The notes under the pieces are model-generated. The model was not told the DNA's origin and did no database searches. It worked only from the letters and a program-made list of their open reading frames with translations. A stretch of DNA of 64,000 nucleotides. Origin: Azospirillum brasilense. Its GTDB lineage: Bacteria > Pseudomonadota > Alphaproteobacteria > Azospirillales > Azospirillaceae. The translations under genes and the position numbers were made by a program. The first letter of the stretch is position 1. Each line of letters starts with the position of its first letter. Positions 28,053-38,283 of this stretch are shown one piece after another. Location: assembly GCF_022023855.1 (NCBI RefSeq), contig NZ_CP059451.1, forward strand, positions 248,001-312,000. The letters are read 5' to 3'.

Positions 28053-28832
28053 TCAATGTGTCGTGTAGCCGCCGTCCACGGGGATCGCCGTGCCGGTGAT
28101 CGACGCGGCGGCGTCGGAGCACAGGAAGGCGATGGTGGCGGCGACCTCCTCCGGCGGAATCAGCCGGCCGGTCGGCATGCGGTCGAGAAACACCGCCTGG
28201 AGGACTCGCTCCTCCGGCAGGCCGGTGACCTGCGCCTGCTGGGCGATCTGCTTCTCGATGATCGGGGTCAGCACCGTGCCGGGGCACACCGCGTTGCAGG
28301 TGATGCCGTGCTCCGCGACCTCGATCGCCACCGACTTCGTCAGGCCGATGATGCCGTGCTTGGTCGCAACATAGGCGGGCTTGTGCGGGGCGCCGACCAT
28401 GCCGAGGACCGACGCCGTGTTGACGATGCGCCCCCAGCGGCGCTCCCGCATCGCGGGAAGGGCCGCCTTGATGGTGTGGAAGGCGGCGCTGAGGTTGACC
28501 GCGAGCAGCAGGTCCCATTTGTCGTCGGGGAACTCGTGCACCGCCGCCACATGCTGCACCCCGGCGTTGTTCACCAGGATGTCGATGGGGCCGAGCGCCG
28601 CCGCGGCCTCCGCCATCATGGCGCGGGCCTCCTCCGGCCGGCTGAGGTCGGCCCCCGAATAGACGATCCTCGTGCCGCTCTGCGCCGCGATGTCCGCGCA
28701 CAGCCGGTCGATCTCCGCGCGGTCGCCGAAGCCGTTGAGCATCACATGGCAGCCCTGGCGGGCGAGTTCGCGGGCGGTCGCCAGTCCGATGCCGGTGGTG
28801 GAGCCGGTGACGACAGCGTTTCTGTTTCGCAT
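28053..28832 (-). CDS. 3-hydroxybutyrate dehydrogenase-type short-chain dehydrogenase
   Basis: 259 residues from ATG 28832 (ribosome site AAGGAAAG just upstream). NAD-binding AVVTGSTTGIGLATA, NNAGVQH, catalytic Ser/Tyr/Lys in NTASVLGMVGAPHKPAYVATKHG, and the closing TGTAIPVDGGYTTH match bacterial 3-hydroxybutyrate dehydrogenases closely. The enzyme interconverts acetoacetate and 3-hydroxybutyrate with NAD. The upstream BKACE protein releases acetoacetate, so the reaction fits the operon. Confidence 0.88.
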   Translation of the reverse strand: MRNRNAVVTGSTTGIGLATARELARQGCHVMLNGFGDRAEIDRLCADIAAQSGTRIVYSGADLSRPEEARAMMAEAAAALGPIDILVNNAGVQHVAAVHEFPDDKWDLLLAVNLSAAFHTIKAALPAMRERRWGRIVNTASVLGMVGAPHKPAYVATKHGIIGLTKSVAIEVAEHGITCNAVCPGTVLTPIIEKQIAQQAQVTGLPEERVLQAVFLDRMPTGRLIPPEEVAATIAFLCSDAAASITGTAIPVDGGYTTH

Positions 28833-28879
28833 CTCTTTCCTTCTTTCGGGCGTCATGGATGTCCGTGGCGTGTCGCGGT

Positions 28880-29830
28880 TCAGAAGGCCACCTGATCGGC
28901 ACCCTTCAGGGCGAGCATGGCGCGCGCCTCGGCGGGGGTGGCGACCTCCAGCGACAGCTCTTCGAGAATCCGGCGGATCTTCGCCACCTGCTCCGCGCTG
29001 TTCCGGGCCAGCCGGCCCTTGCTGAGATACAGGCTGTCCTCCAGACCGACCCGGACGTTGCCACCCATGACCGCGGCCATGGTCGTGAAGGGAATCTGGT
29101 GACGGCCGGCGGCGAGCACCGACCATTCGTAATCCGTCCCGAACAGCCGGTCGGCGGTCTCGCGCATGAAGACGAGGTTGCGCTGCTCCGCACCGATGCC
29201 GCCGAGAATACCGAAGATCGTCTGGACGAAGAAGGGCGGCTTCACCAGCCCCCGATCGACGAAGTGGGCGAGGTTGTAGAGGTGCCCGACGTCGTAGCAC
29301 TCGAACTCGAAGCGCGTTCCGCAGCCCTCGCCCAGATGCTCCAGGATATAGGCGATGTCGCGGAAGGTGTTGCGGAAGATGAAGTCATCGGTGCTGCGCA
29401 GATAGGGCTCCTCCCAGTCGTGCTTCCAGCCCTGGTACCGGTCGGCCAGCGGGAAGATGCCGAAGTTCATCGAGCCCATGTTGAGCGAGCACATCTCCGG
29501 CCGGGCCTGGAGCGGGGCGGCGAGGCGCTCCTGCACCGTCATGTTGAGCGAGCCGCCGGTGGTGATGTTGAGCACCGCGTCGGTGGACTGCTTGAGGCGC
29601 GGCAGGAACTGCATGAACACCGCCGGGTCCGGCGTCGGCTGCCCGGTCCGGGGATCGCGGGCGTGCAGGTGGAGGATCGCGGCACCGGCCTCGGCGGCGC
29701 CGACGCCCTGCTCGACGATCTCATCGGGCGTCACCGGCAGCGCGTCCGACATGGTCGGGGTGTGGATTGACCCCGTCAACGCGCAGCTGATGATGACCTT
29801 CTTCTGTGGTGCCTTCTGTGGTGCGGCCAT
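28880..29830 (-). CDS. Beta-keto acid cleavage enzyme (BKACE/Kce family)
   Basis: 316 residues. The N-terminus KVIISCALTGSIHTPTMSDALP and the zinc ligands of AAILHLHARDPRTG (His54, His56) are diagnostic; further family residues lie in ITTGGSLNMTVQERL and SVLAAGRHQIPFT. BKACE enzymes condense a beta-keto acid with acetyl-CoA to give acetoacetate and a new acyl-CoA. Substrates range from 3-keto-5-aminohexanoate to dehydrocarnitine. The neighbours, a beta-hydroxyacid dehydrogenase before and a 3-hydroxybutyrate dehydrogenase after, define oxidation, cleavage and acetoacetate handling. Confidence 0.92.
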   Translation of the reverse strand: MAAPQKAPQKKVIISCALTGSIHTPTMSDALPVTPDEIVEQGVGAAEAGAAILHLHARDPRTGQPTPDPAVFMQFLPRLKQSTDAVLNITTGGSLNMTVQERLAAPLQARPEMCSLNMGSMNFGIFPLADRYQGWKHDWEEPYLRSTDDFIFRNTFRDIAYILEHLGEGCGTRFEFECYDVGHLYNLAHFVDRGLVKPPFFVQTIFGILGGIGAEQRNLVFMRETADRLFGTDYEWSVLAAGRHQIPFTTMAAVMGGNVRVGLEDSLYLSKGRLARNSAEQVAKIRRILEELSLEVATPAEARAMLALKGADQVAF

Positions 29831-29887
29831 GGGACAGTCTCTGTGTGGGTTCGGTTCGAAAGGAAGGACGGTATGAACGGCGCGCGG

Positions 29888-30799
29888 TCACCCGCGCTCG
29901 ACGCTGTCCAGCCGCTGGAGGTGGGCCGCCAGACGGGCGTGGGTCTCGGTCCGCTGCGCTTCCGTCCAGGTCCGGAAGCCGGCGCCGGATTTCATGCCCA
30001 GCCGCCCGGACGCGACGAGGTCGCGCAGCAGGGGCAACGGTTCCGGCGTCCGGTCGAGGTCGGGCAGGACATGCTCGTGCACCGCCAGGGTCAGGTCGGT
30101 GCCGACGAGGTCGGCGTTCTCCAGCGGACCCAGGACGGCGAGGCGGCGGCCGAAGCTGGCCTTGACCACGGCGTCCACCGTCTCGGCGTCGCACACGCCG
30201 TTCTGGACGAGCGCGATGGCCTCGCGCCAGAGCGCGTGTTGCAGGCGGTTGCCGATGAAGCCGGGAACGTCCTTGCGGACATGCACCGGCGTCTTGCCGA
30301 TCGCGCTCAGCAGCGCGATCATCGCAGCGACCGCCGCGTCGTCGGTATCGGCGGTCTGGATGACCTCGACCAGCGGGATCTGGTACGGCGGGTTCCACCA
30401 GTGGGTGCCCAGGGCGCGGCTCTTGTCCCGGAGCGGTTCCATGATCCGGGTGATCGGGATCACCGACGTGTTGCTCGCCAGAAGCGCATGAGGCGGGGCG
30501 GCGGTCTCGACCGCCAGGAAGACCCGCTGCTTGAGGGACAGATCCTCCGGGACCGCTTCGATGACGACGTCCGCGTTGCCGACCGCGTCCTCCAGGGATC
30601 CGCAGGGCCGAACCCGGTCCGCGGCGGCGGCGTCCATTCCCAGACTCTCAAGGTTGCCGCGGACCCGTCCGACGATCCCGGCCCGGCGGTCGGGATCGGG
30701 CTCGTGGATGTCGACCGGGTGCCCGGCGACGGCAAACGCCTGGGCGATCCCATGCCCCATCAGCCCGGCGCCGATGATTCCAATACGCTGCTGCGTCAT
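29888..30799 (-). CDS. 3-hydroxyacyl-CoA / beta-hydroxyacid dehydrogenase family protein
   Basis: 303 residues. NAD-binding IGIIGAGLMGHGIAQAFAVAG at the N-terminus, then VIEAVPEDLSLKQRVF, SNTSVIPITRI and GTHWWNPPYQIPLVEVI, which contains the catalytic His. The C-terminal helical domain includes VPGFIGNRLQHALWREA. The WWNPP variant of the usual HFFNPA motif marks a subgroup acting on free beta-hydroxy acids rather than typical CoA esters; this is inferred. It is the first gene after the sigma-54 promoter and should supply the beta-keto acid for BKACE. Confidence 0.87.
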   Translation of the reverse strand: MTQQRIGIIGAGLMGHGIAQAFAVAGHPVDIHEPDPDRRAGIVGRVRGNLESLGMDAAAADRVRPCGSLEDAVGNADVVIEAVPEDLSLKQRVFLAVETAAPPHALLASNTSVIPITRIMEPLRDKSRALGTHWWNPPYQIPLVEVIQTADTDDAAVAAMIALLSAIGKTPVHVRKDVPGFIGNRLQHALWREAIALVQNGVCDAETVDAVVKASFGRRLAVLGPLENADLVGTDLTLAVHEHVLPDLDRTPEPLPLLRDLVASGRLGMKSGAGFRTWTEAQRTETHARLAAHLQRLDSVERG

Positions 30800-30887
30800 G
30801 CCTCTGTCGCGTCCCCCCTGCCTTGCGCCGACGCGATGGCTGTCCGTCCAATTGTTCGCGTCGCACATATTTTCTTCCCGCAATCAA

Positions 30888-30903
30888 AGCAAGGGGCGTG
30901 CCA
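30888..30903 (-). promoter_or_regulatory. Sigma-54 (-24/-12) promoter of the BKACE operon
   Basis: Read on the minus strand, TGGCACGCCCCTTGCT matches the sigma-54 consensus TGGCACG-N4-TTGCW at every position. It is about 90 bases before the first gene of the operon, and the sigma-54 activator gene diverges on the other side. Confidence 0.85.
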
Positions 30904-31019
30904 GCCATGGGAATTGTTGGTATGGAGGTCCTTCGGTCGAGCCAGCGGGCGGATTGCCTGCGGATTTGAGCCCTTTGCCGCCGTGAGCCTGCGCCTCAGG
31001 GCTTCCGTCGTGTGCTGAA

Positions 31020-31049
31020 TTTTGACAAAACGTGTTCAGAATATTGACA
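31020..31049. promoter_or_regulatory. Repeats upstream of the sigma-54 promoter, possible activator site
   Basis: TTTTGACAAAA (31020-31030) is a perfect 5-1-5 palindrome. TTGACA repeats at 31022 and 31044, 22 bases apart (about two helical turns), each followed by A-rich sequence ending ACG. CTGAA (31015) and TTCAG (31035) flank the first copy. The position, roughly 120-150 bases behind the sigma-54 promoter, suits an enhancer site; the TTGACA copies could alternatively belong to the activator's own promoter. Confidence 0.4.
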
Positions 31050-31074
31050 GAAACGACGCGACGGGAGGCGGGCC

Positions 31075-32502
<1,428 letters not shown>

Positions 32503-32531
32503 CCGGCGCACCGCCCTGCCCGACCGCAGCG

Positions 32532-33101
32532 TTACAGCAGCAGGGCCTTCTCCCGCTGCACATGGCCCGACAGCCGGACCGTCTCCCGCTGGTCCAACGC
32601 GTTCCGCAGCTTGGGGAAATCGACCTCCTCCTCCTGCTGGACATGCTCCGCGATCAGCTGCCTCAGCGCGATGACGCGCCGCCGCCACGCGGGATCGTCC
32701 TTCGGCATCTGTTCGAGGGCATACAGGTGCATCTTCATGTCGGCGTGCTCGCCGTAGAGGTGCCGGGCGTCGGCCTCCTGATGCGCATGGTCGTGCAGCA
32801 GGGGGTAGACGACGTCCTCCTCGGCCATGGCGTGCGCGGCGAGGCGGCGCTTCAGACGGAGCAGCAACTGCGTCCGCTGGAAGGTCTCGCCGGTGTGCGT
32901 CCGCTCCATCGCGTTGAGCAGCGTCAGGATGTGGCGGTGGTCGTCCATCAGGGCGTCGAACGGGTCGCGCGCCATCGTCGTCCCGGCGGCCTGGGCGACC
33001 ACCGGCGGCAGCAGGCGGCTGGCGAGGATCGCCACGGCGGCACCGCTGGCGAAGGCGATCAGGCCGCTTGTGGACCAAAGGTCCCTTCCTCTCCTGCTCA
33101 T
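32532..33101 (-). CDS. Membrane-anchored hemerythrin (HHE) domain protein
   Basis: 189 residues. A single membrane segment near the N-terminus (SGLIAFASGAAVAILASRLL) is followed by an HHE domain: DALMDDHRHILTLL, AAHAMAEEDVVYPLLHDH, LYGEHADMKMHLYAL and IAEHVQQEEEVDFPKL supply the His and Glu ligands of a di-iron site. Such proteins bind oxygen, nitric oxide or iron, or respond to redox stress. The gene follows an RND efflux pair on the same strand with a 59-base gap; functional connection is unproven. Confidence 0.88.
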   Translation of the reverse strand: MSRRGRDLWSTSGLIAFASGAAVAILASRLLPPVVAQAAGTTMARDPFDALMDDHRHILTLLNAMERTHTGETFQRTQLLLRLKRRLAAHAMAEEDVVYPLLHDHAHQEADARHLYGEHADMKMHLYALEQMPKDDPAWRRRVIALRQLIAEHVQQEEEVDFPKLRNALDQRETVRLSGHVQREKALLL

Positions 33102-33160
33102 GATGTCCGTGCCTCCCGGGTCCATGGGTGTGTCCGACGTCCAACAGGGACCGGGCCGGG

Positions 33161-36100
33161 TCATTCCGCCGGAAATGTCTGCGCAGGCACGTCCGCCGGA
33201 GGTCGGTGTGGAACCAGCCGCTCGGTGAGGCGCTGGAAGGCGACGAACAGGACCGGCACGAAGATGATGCCGACCAGCGTCGCCGCGGTCATGCCGCTGA
33301 AGACCGTCGTGCCGATGGACCGCCGGCTGGCCGCCCCGGCGCCGGTGGCGACCAGCAGCGGCACCGCCCCCAGGATGAAGGCCAGCGCCGTCATCAGCAC
33401 CGCGCGGAAGCGCTGGCGGGCACCCATCACCGCGGATTCGACGATGGGGTGGCCGGCGGCGCGCTGCTCCCGCGCGAACTCGACGATCAGGATGGCGTTC
33501 TTGGCGGCAAGGCCGACCAGCAGGACGAGCCCGATCTGCGCGTAGACGTCGTTGGCGATGCCGGCGACGCTCAGGCCGATGCCGGCCCCCAGGACCGCGA
33601 TGGCGATGGACAGCAGCACGGCCAGTGGGATCAGCCAGTTCTCGTACTGCGCCACCAGGAACAGATAGCCGAACAGCACCGCCAGCCCGAAGATGATGAC
33701 CGTCTGGTTGCCGATGCGGCTTTCCTGATAGGACAAGCCGGTCCATTCCGTGGCGTAGCCCGCCGGCAGGGTGCGGTTCGCCACCTCCTGCATCGCCGCC
33801 AGCGCCTGTCCGGAGCTGCCGCCGGGGGCGGCGTTCCCGTTGACCGAGGCGGAGAGGAACTGGTCGTAGCGGACGAGGCTGTCGGGGGCCAGCGTGTTAC
33901 GGATGCTCACGATGCTGCGCAGCGGCACCATGTCCCCCGACGAACTCCGCACATAAAGCTGGTCGATGGCCGCCACCTCGTCCCGGTACTCCGCGGCGTC
34001 CTGCACCTGGACTTGGAAGACCCGGCCGTAGAGGTTGAAGTCGTTGACGTAGCGCGACCCGAGATGGGACTGCAGCGTGGTGAAGACGTCGCCCGGCGAG
34101 ACGCCGAGCAGCGCCGCCTTGGTGCGGTCGAGGTCGACGAACAGGTGCGGCACGTCGGGGCTGAAGGTGCTGAAGACGGCCGACAGCCGCGCGTCCTGAT
34201 TGGCGGCGACCAGCAGGCCGCGCAGCACGGCGCCGAGCTGTTGTGCGGTTTGCCCGCCCAGCGCCTGCACCTGGAGCTGGAACCCGCCGGTGCTGCCGAG
34301 GCCGGGGATGGAGGGCGGGTTGAAGGCGGCGATGGTCGCCTGCGGCACCGCAGCAAGCTGCGGCCTCAGCCGCCCCAGCAGCGCGTCCACCGTCTCGGCG
34401 GCCCCCCGCTCCCCCCACGGCTTCAGCACGACGATCTGCAGGCCGACGTTGGAGGCCGCCCCGCTGAGGATGCTGTAGCCGGCGATGGAGATCACATGGG
34501 CCACACCCGGCGTCGCGCGCAGCCGCTCGGTGACGTCGGTCATCACCGCCTCCGTCCGGCTGAGCGACGCGGCGCTCGGCAGCTGCACATTGACGAAGAA
34601 ATACCCCTGGTCCTCCGACGGCAGGAAGGCCGTGGGCAGGCCGCGCAGCAACAGGAAGGCCCCGGCGGTCAGCAGGGCGAAGACGGCGATCCCGATCACC
34701 AGCTTGCGCGACAGCCAGCCGACGAGGCCGCCGTAGCGGTCGCGCACCCCGTCCAGCCCGCGGTTGAAGGCGGCCAGCGGGCGCCAGGGCCGGGTCGGCG
34801 GGCGCAGCAGCAGGCCGCACAGCGCCGGGGTCAGCGTCAGCGACACCATGCCGGAAATCAGGAAGGAGGTGGTGATGGTGACCGCGAACTGGCGGTAGAG
34901 CTGGCCGGTGATGCCGGGAAGGAAGGCCACCGGAACGAACACCGCGGCCAGCACCAGGGTGGAGGCGACGATGGCCCCGGTCACCTGCTCCATGGCGATG
35001 CGGCTGGCCGAGGGGGCGGGCTGGTCGGGATGCTCCTCCATCACGCGCCGGACATTCTCGACCACCACGATGGCGTCGTCGACAACCAACCCGATCGCCA
35101 GAACCAGCGCGAACAGCGTGATGGTGTTGGCGCTGTAGCCCAGCACCAGCAGCACCGCGAAGACGCCGATGATCGACACCGGGATCGCCAAGGTCGGGAT
35201 CAGCGTCGCCCGCCAGTCCTGAAGGAAGACGTAGATGACCACCACCACCAGCAGGAAGGTGATGCCCAGCGTCAGCACGATCTCCTCGATCGTCGCGCTG
35301 ACGAAGCTGGTGGTGTCGAAGACGACGGCGTAGTCCAGCCCCTCCGGGAAGCGGCCGGACAGCCGGTCCAGCTCCGCCCGCACCGCCTTGGCGACGTCCA
35401 GCGCGTTGGCGTCCGGCGACTGGTAGACGACCAGCGTCGCCGCCGGGTCGCCGTCCAGCTTGGCGGTGGAGCCGTAGCTCTGCGCCCCCAGCTCCACCCT
35501 TCCGATGTCGCCCAGCCGCACCACGCCGCCGTTCGGGTTGGTGCGCACGATGATGCCGGCGAACTGCTTGGGGTCGTCCAGCCGGCCGCGGGCGAGGATG
35601 GTCAGCTGCTGCTGCTGGCCGTCGGGGACGGGAGGGGCGCCGATCTGCCCGGCCGAGGCCTGGAGATTCTGGGTCTGGATCGCTGCGACCACGTCCGCCG
35701 CGGTGATGCCCAGCGCCGTCATGCGGTTCGGGTCCATCCAGACGCGCATGGCATAGGTCAGCGCGCCCATCACCTGCGCGTCGCCGACTCCGGGCACCCG
35801 CGCGATGGCGTCGCGCAGGTTGATGCTGGCGTAGTTGGAGATGAAGATCGGGTCGAACTGGCCGCCGGGGGAGAAGACGTTGACAGCCATCAGCATGTTG
35901 GACGACTGCTTGCGCACCGTGACGCCCTGCCGCGACACCTCCGTCGGCAGGGTCGGCGTGGCGAGCGACAGGCGGTTCTGCACGTTGATCTGGGCCAGAT
36001 CCGGGTCGGTGCCCTGCGCGAAGGTGACCGACAGCGTGTAGGCGCCGGTGTCCGTGCTGGTCGAGGACATGTAGAGCATGCCCTCCACCCCGTTCACCTG

Positions 36101-36304
36101 TGCCTCGATCGGAGCGGCGACGCTGTCGGCGACGACTTGGGCGTTGGCGCCGGGATAGGTGGCGGAGACCTGCACCGAGGGCGGCGTGATCGGCGGGAAC
36201 TGCGCCACCGGGATGGCCAGGATGGCCAGCGCCCCCGCGATGGTCACGACCAACGCGATGACGATGGCGAGGTTCGGGCGCCGGATGAACAGGCCGGAAA
36301 ACAT
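33161..36304 (-). CDS. RND multidrug efflux transporter, inner-membrane pump (AcrB/MexB type, HAE1)
   Basis: 1047 residues, full family length. Starts FIRRPNLAIVIALVVTIAGALAIL (first membrane helix); twelve helices in two halves with two large periplasmic domains. The proton-relay acidic residues are present in LVLAIGLVVDDAIVVVENVRR, and ITFLLVVVVIYVFLQDWRATLIPTLAIPVS is the conserved helix 2-3 region. It exports drugs, bile salts, solvents or plant compounds by proton antiport. The gene begins six bases after the adaptor gene. No outer-membrane channel gene is adjacent, so a separate TolC/OprM homologue is probably used. Confidence 0.95.
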   Translation of the reverse strand: MFSGLFIRRPNLAIVIALVVTIAGALAILAIPVAQFPPITPPSVQVSATYPGANAQVVADSVAAPIEAQVNGVEGMLYMSSTSTDTGAYTLSVTFAQGTDPDLAQINVQNRLSLATPTLPTEVSRQGVTVRKQSSNMLMAVNVFSPGGQFDPIFISNYASINLRDAIARVPGVGDAQVMGALTYAMRVWMDPNRMTALGITAADVVAAIQTQNLQASAGQIGAPPVPDGQQQQLTILARGRLDDPKQFAGIIVRTNPNGGVVRLGDIGRVELGAQSYGSTAKLDGDPAATLVVYQSPDANALDVAKAVRAELDRLSGRFPEGLDYAVVFDTTSFVSATIEEIVLTLGITFLLVVVVIYVFLQDWRATLIPTLAIPVSIIGVFAVLLVLGYSANTITLFALVLAIGLVVDDAIVVVENVRRVMEEHPDQPAPSASRIAMEQVTGAIVASTLVLAAVFVPVAFLPGITGQLYRQFAVTITTSFLISGMVSLTLTPALCGLLLRPPTRPWRPLAAFNRGLDGVRDRYGGLVGWLSRKLVIGIAVFALLTAGAFLLLRGLPTAFLPSEDQGYFFVNVQLPSAASLSRTEAVMTDVTERLRATPGVAHVISIAGYSILSGAASNVGLQIVVLKPWGERGAAETVDALLGRLRPQLAAVPQATIAAFNPPSIPGLGSTGGFQLQVQALGGQTAQQLGAVLRGLLVAANQDARLSAVFSTFSPDVPHLFVDLDRTKAALLGVSPGDVFTTLQSHLGSRYVNDFNLYGRVFQVQVQDAAEYRDEVAAIDQLYVRSSSGDMVPLRSIVSIRNTLAPDSLVRYDQFLSASVNGNAAPGGSSGQALAAMQEVANRTLPAGYATEWTGLSYQESRIGNQTVIIFGLAVLFGYLFLVAQYENWLIPLAVLLSIAIAVLGAGIGLSVAGIANDVYAQIGLVLLVGLAAKNAILIVEFAREQRAAGHPIVESAVMGARQRFRAVLMTALAFILGAVPLLVATGAGAASRRSIGTTVFSGMTAATLVGIIFVPVLFVAFQRLTERLVPHRPPADVPAQTFPAE

Positions 36305-36309
36305 GGGCC

Positions 36310-37452
36310 TTATCCTCGCGGCTGCTGGGCGGTCTGGGGGGCTCGTTCGGGCTGCACGATCATGCCGGGGCGGACCTTCTGGGCGCCGCCGACGATGATG
36401 GTCTCGCCGACCTGGACGCCCTTGGGCACCGCGATCACCTGATCGAGCTGCGGCCCGGGCTCGATCGGGCGGCGTTGCGCCCGGTTCTGCTGGTCGAGCA
36501 CCAGAACGTAGCTGCCCTGCTGGTCCTGCTGGATGGCCGACACCGGCACCACCGGCTGCCGCTCGGTCTGCGCCGGGCGGATCAGGACGGTCACATACTG
36601 GCCGGGCAGCAGAAATCCCTTGGGGTTCGCGAAGTCGGCGTAGACGGGGATGGTCCCGGTCTGCGGGTCGATGCGGTTGCTGGCGAAGGAGACCTTGCCC
36701 TTCTGCTCGTACTCGGAGCCGTCGGCCAGCCGCAGGGCCGGCACGAAGCGGTTCACCGCGTCGGCCGAGGCGAGATCGGGGGCGGCGCGCTGGACCTGCA
36801 GGATATCACGGTCGCTGACCGAGAAGACGACCCGGATGGGGTCGAGCTGGACGACGGTGGCGAGCGGGCCACTGGACGGGTTGACGAGGTCGCCCACCGT
36901 CATCGCGGTGGCCCCGATGCGCCCGTCGATGGGCGAAGAAATGCGCGTGTAGCCGAGGTTCAGCTCCGCCTGCCGCAGCTTGGCCTGCGTCTGCATGATG
37001 TCGGCGTCCGCCGTCTCCTGCGCCGCCTGGGCCTGATCGAGGTCGGCCTGGGAGATGTTGCCGCGGGTCCGCAACTCCTGCGCGCGCTGGAAGGCCCGTT
37101 GGGCCTCGCGCAGGGTCGCCTGGGCGCGGGCGAGGTCGGCCTTGGCGCTGTCCACGGCGGCTTGGTAGGGGGCCTGCTCGATGACGTAGAGCAGGGTGTC
37201 CTTGGTGACGTTCTGGCCTTCCTGGAAGGCCACCTGCTCGATGAAGCCCTCGACGCGGGCGCGGGCTTCGAAATCCTGGATCGCCTGGACGCGACCGATG
37301 AACTCGCTGGTTGGGGTGACGTCCCGTTCGCGCACCACCTCGGTCGTGACGGTGGGGGGCGGAGCATTCGCCGGTTGCTGGGCCAGGACCCCGCCCGAAG
37401 GGAGCAGGGCGAGCAGGCACGAGACGGCGAGGCCGTGGCGAAGGCGCAGCAT
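36310..37452 (-). CDS. RND efflux periplasmic adaptor (AcrA/MexA type)
   Basis: 380 residues. Signal segment HGLAVSCLLALLPSGGVLAQ without a convincing lipobox, then the lipoyl half EFIGRVQAIQDFEARARVEG, a coiled-coil hairpin of about 60 residues (ADLARAQATLREAQRAFQRA and after), the second lipoyl half ISSPIDGRIGA, and the beta-barrel. It links the RND pump to an outer-membrane channel. No local TetR-type repressor is encoded next to it, unlike many acrAB loci. Confidence 0.93.
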   Translation of the reverse strand: MLRLRHGLAVSCLLALLPSGGVLAQQPANAPPPTVTTEVVRERDVTPTSEFIGRVQAIQDFEARARVEGFIEQVAFQEGQNVTKDTLLYVIEQAPYQAAVDSAKADLARAQATLREAQRAFQRAQELRTRGNISQADLDQAQAAQETADADIMQTQAKLRQAELNLGYTRISSPIDGRIGATAMTVGDLVNPSSGPLATVVQLDPIRVVFSVSDRDILQVQRAAPDLASADAVNRFVPALRLADGSEYEQKGKVSFASNRIDPQTGTIPVYADFANPKGFLLPGQYVTVLIRPAQTERQPVVPVSAIQQDQQGSYVLVLDQQNRAQRRPIEPGPQLDQVIAVPKGVQVGETIIVGGAQKVRPGMIVQPERAPQTAQQPRG

Positions 37453-37590
37453 CGAGGGGGCTCCCGTTCAACCGTGCCTTCTAAACAGGGCCGAGTCGAT
37501 TGGGTTCAGCGATGCCGCTGAAAAGTACGATTGCTAAAGAAGAGACGGCTTTGGGGCGATCGCTTTGGCCGAAAACCTGCGGCCGAAAAC

Positions 37591-37626
37591 GCATGGGGAC
37601 CGCCCCACGAAGGGCGGTCCCCATGC
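37591..37626 (-). terminator. Intrinsic terminator of infC
   Basis: A perfect 15-bp inverted repeat, GCATGGGGACCGCCC with its complement, around a six-base loop. Read on the minus strand it follows the infC stop by about 30 bases and is followed by GTTTT. It insulates infC from the efflux genes downstream. Confidence 0.85.
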
Positions 37627-37657
37627 CGTCAAACAGACTGTCGAACGCGTCGGCCGG

Positions 37658-38191
37658 TCAGCGCGGGGCGATGACCATGACCATCATGCGCCCTTCCATC
37701 CGGGGCATCTGCTCGACCTTGGCGATGTCCTCGAACTGGTCGCGCACACGGATCAGAACGTTCATGCCCAGATCCTGGTGCGCCATCTCGCGCCCGCGGA
37801 ACCGCATGGTCATCTTGACCTTGTCGCCCTCTTCGAGGAAGCGCCGCGCCGCCCGCATCTTCACGTCGTAATCGTGGTCATCGATGTTCGGCCGGAGCTT
37901 CAGCTCCTTGATCTCGATGATCTTCTGCTTCTTGCGGGCCTCGTTGGCCTTTTTCTGCTCCTCGAACCGGAACCGGCCGTAGTCGAGGATCTTGCATACC
38001 GGCGGCTCCGCCTGGGGGGCCACCTCGACGAGGTCGAGTTCAGCCTCGACCGCAGCGTCGAAGGCGTCGCGCAGCGAGACCACGCCGATCATCTCACCGT
38101 TGGCACCAACGAGGCGCACCGTGCGTGCCGTGATTTCCCGATTGATGCGCGGGCCTTCGCGGACCGGGTCCGCATCGTAGAGTTTAGCTAT
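37658..38191 (-). CDS. infC: Translation initiation factor IF-3, apparent ATA start codon
   Basis: 177 residues. IF-3 keeps fMet-tRNA and start-codon selection accurate on the 30S subunit. The two-domain family sequence is clear: GPRINREITARTVRLVGANG, ELDLVEVAPQAEPPVCKILDYG, the Lys-rich linker KKANEARKKQKIIEIKELKL, and the C-terminal FRGREMAHQDLGM. The conserved N-terminal GPRIN block lies upstream of the first standard start (GTG 38119). The only sensible initiation codon is ATA at 38191, preceded by GGAG at a seven-base spacing. Rare start codons in infC allow autorepression by IF-3, as known for E. coli AUU. rpmI and rplT do not follow; a terminator does. Confidence 0.95.
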   Translation of the reverse strand: MAKLYDADPVREGPRINREITARTVRLVGANGEMIGVVSLRDAFDAAVEAELDLVEVAPQAEPPVCKILDYGRFRFEEQKKANEARKKQKIIEIKELKLRPNIDDHDYDVKMRAARRFLEEGDKVKMTMRFRGREMAHQDLGMNVLIRVRDQFEDIAKVEQMPRMEGRMMVMVIAPR

Positions 38192-38283
38192 GTCCTGTCT
38201 CCAACGGTCTGTCCGGCGAGGAACCGGAATGGGTGCTGACGGCCCTGACGCCGTCCCTCAATTTAAAGCATCGGCGGCCACGG

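Noticed and set aside
26797..30799. Carnitine degradation (CdhABC-type) locus
   Set aside because: BKACE and 3-hydroxybutyrate dehydrogenase fit, but the dehydrogenase has a GTHWWNPP motif unlike carnitine dehydrogenase and there is no betainyl-CoA thioesterase.
33128..36442. A very long plus-strand open frame opposite the RND pump
   Set aside because: It is antisense to a clear full-length RND transporter, and its product is Gly/Arg/His/Gln-rich low-complexity sequence typical of reverse frames in GC-rich DNA.
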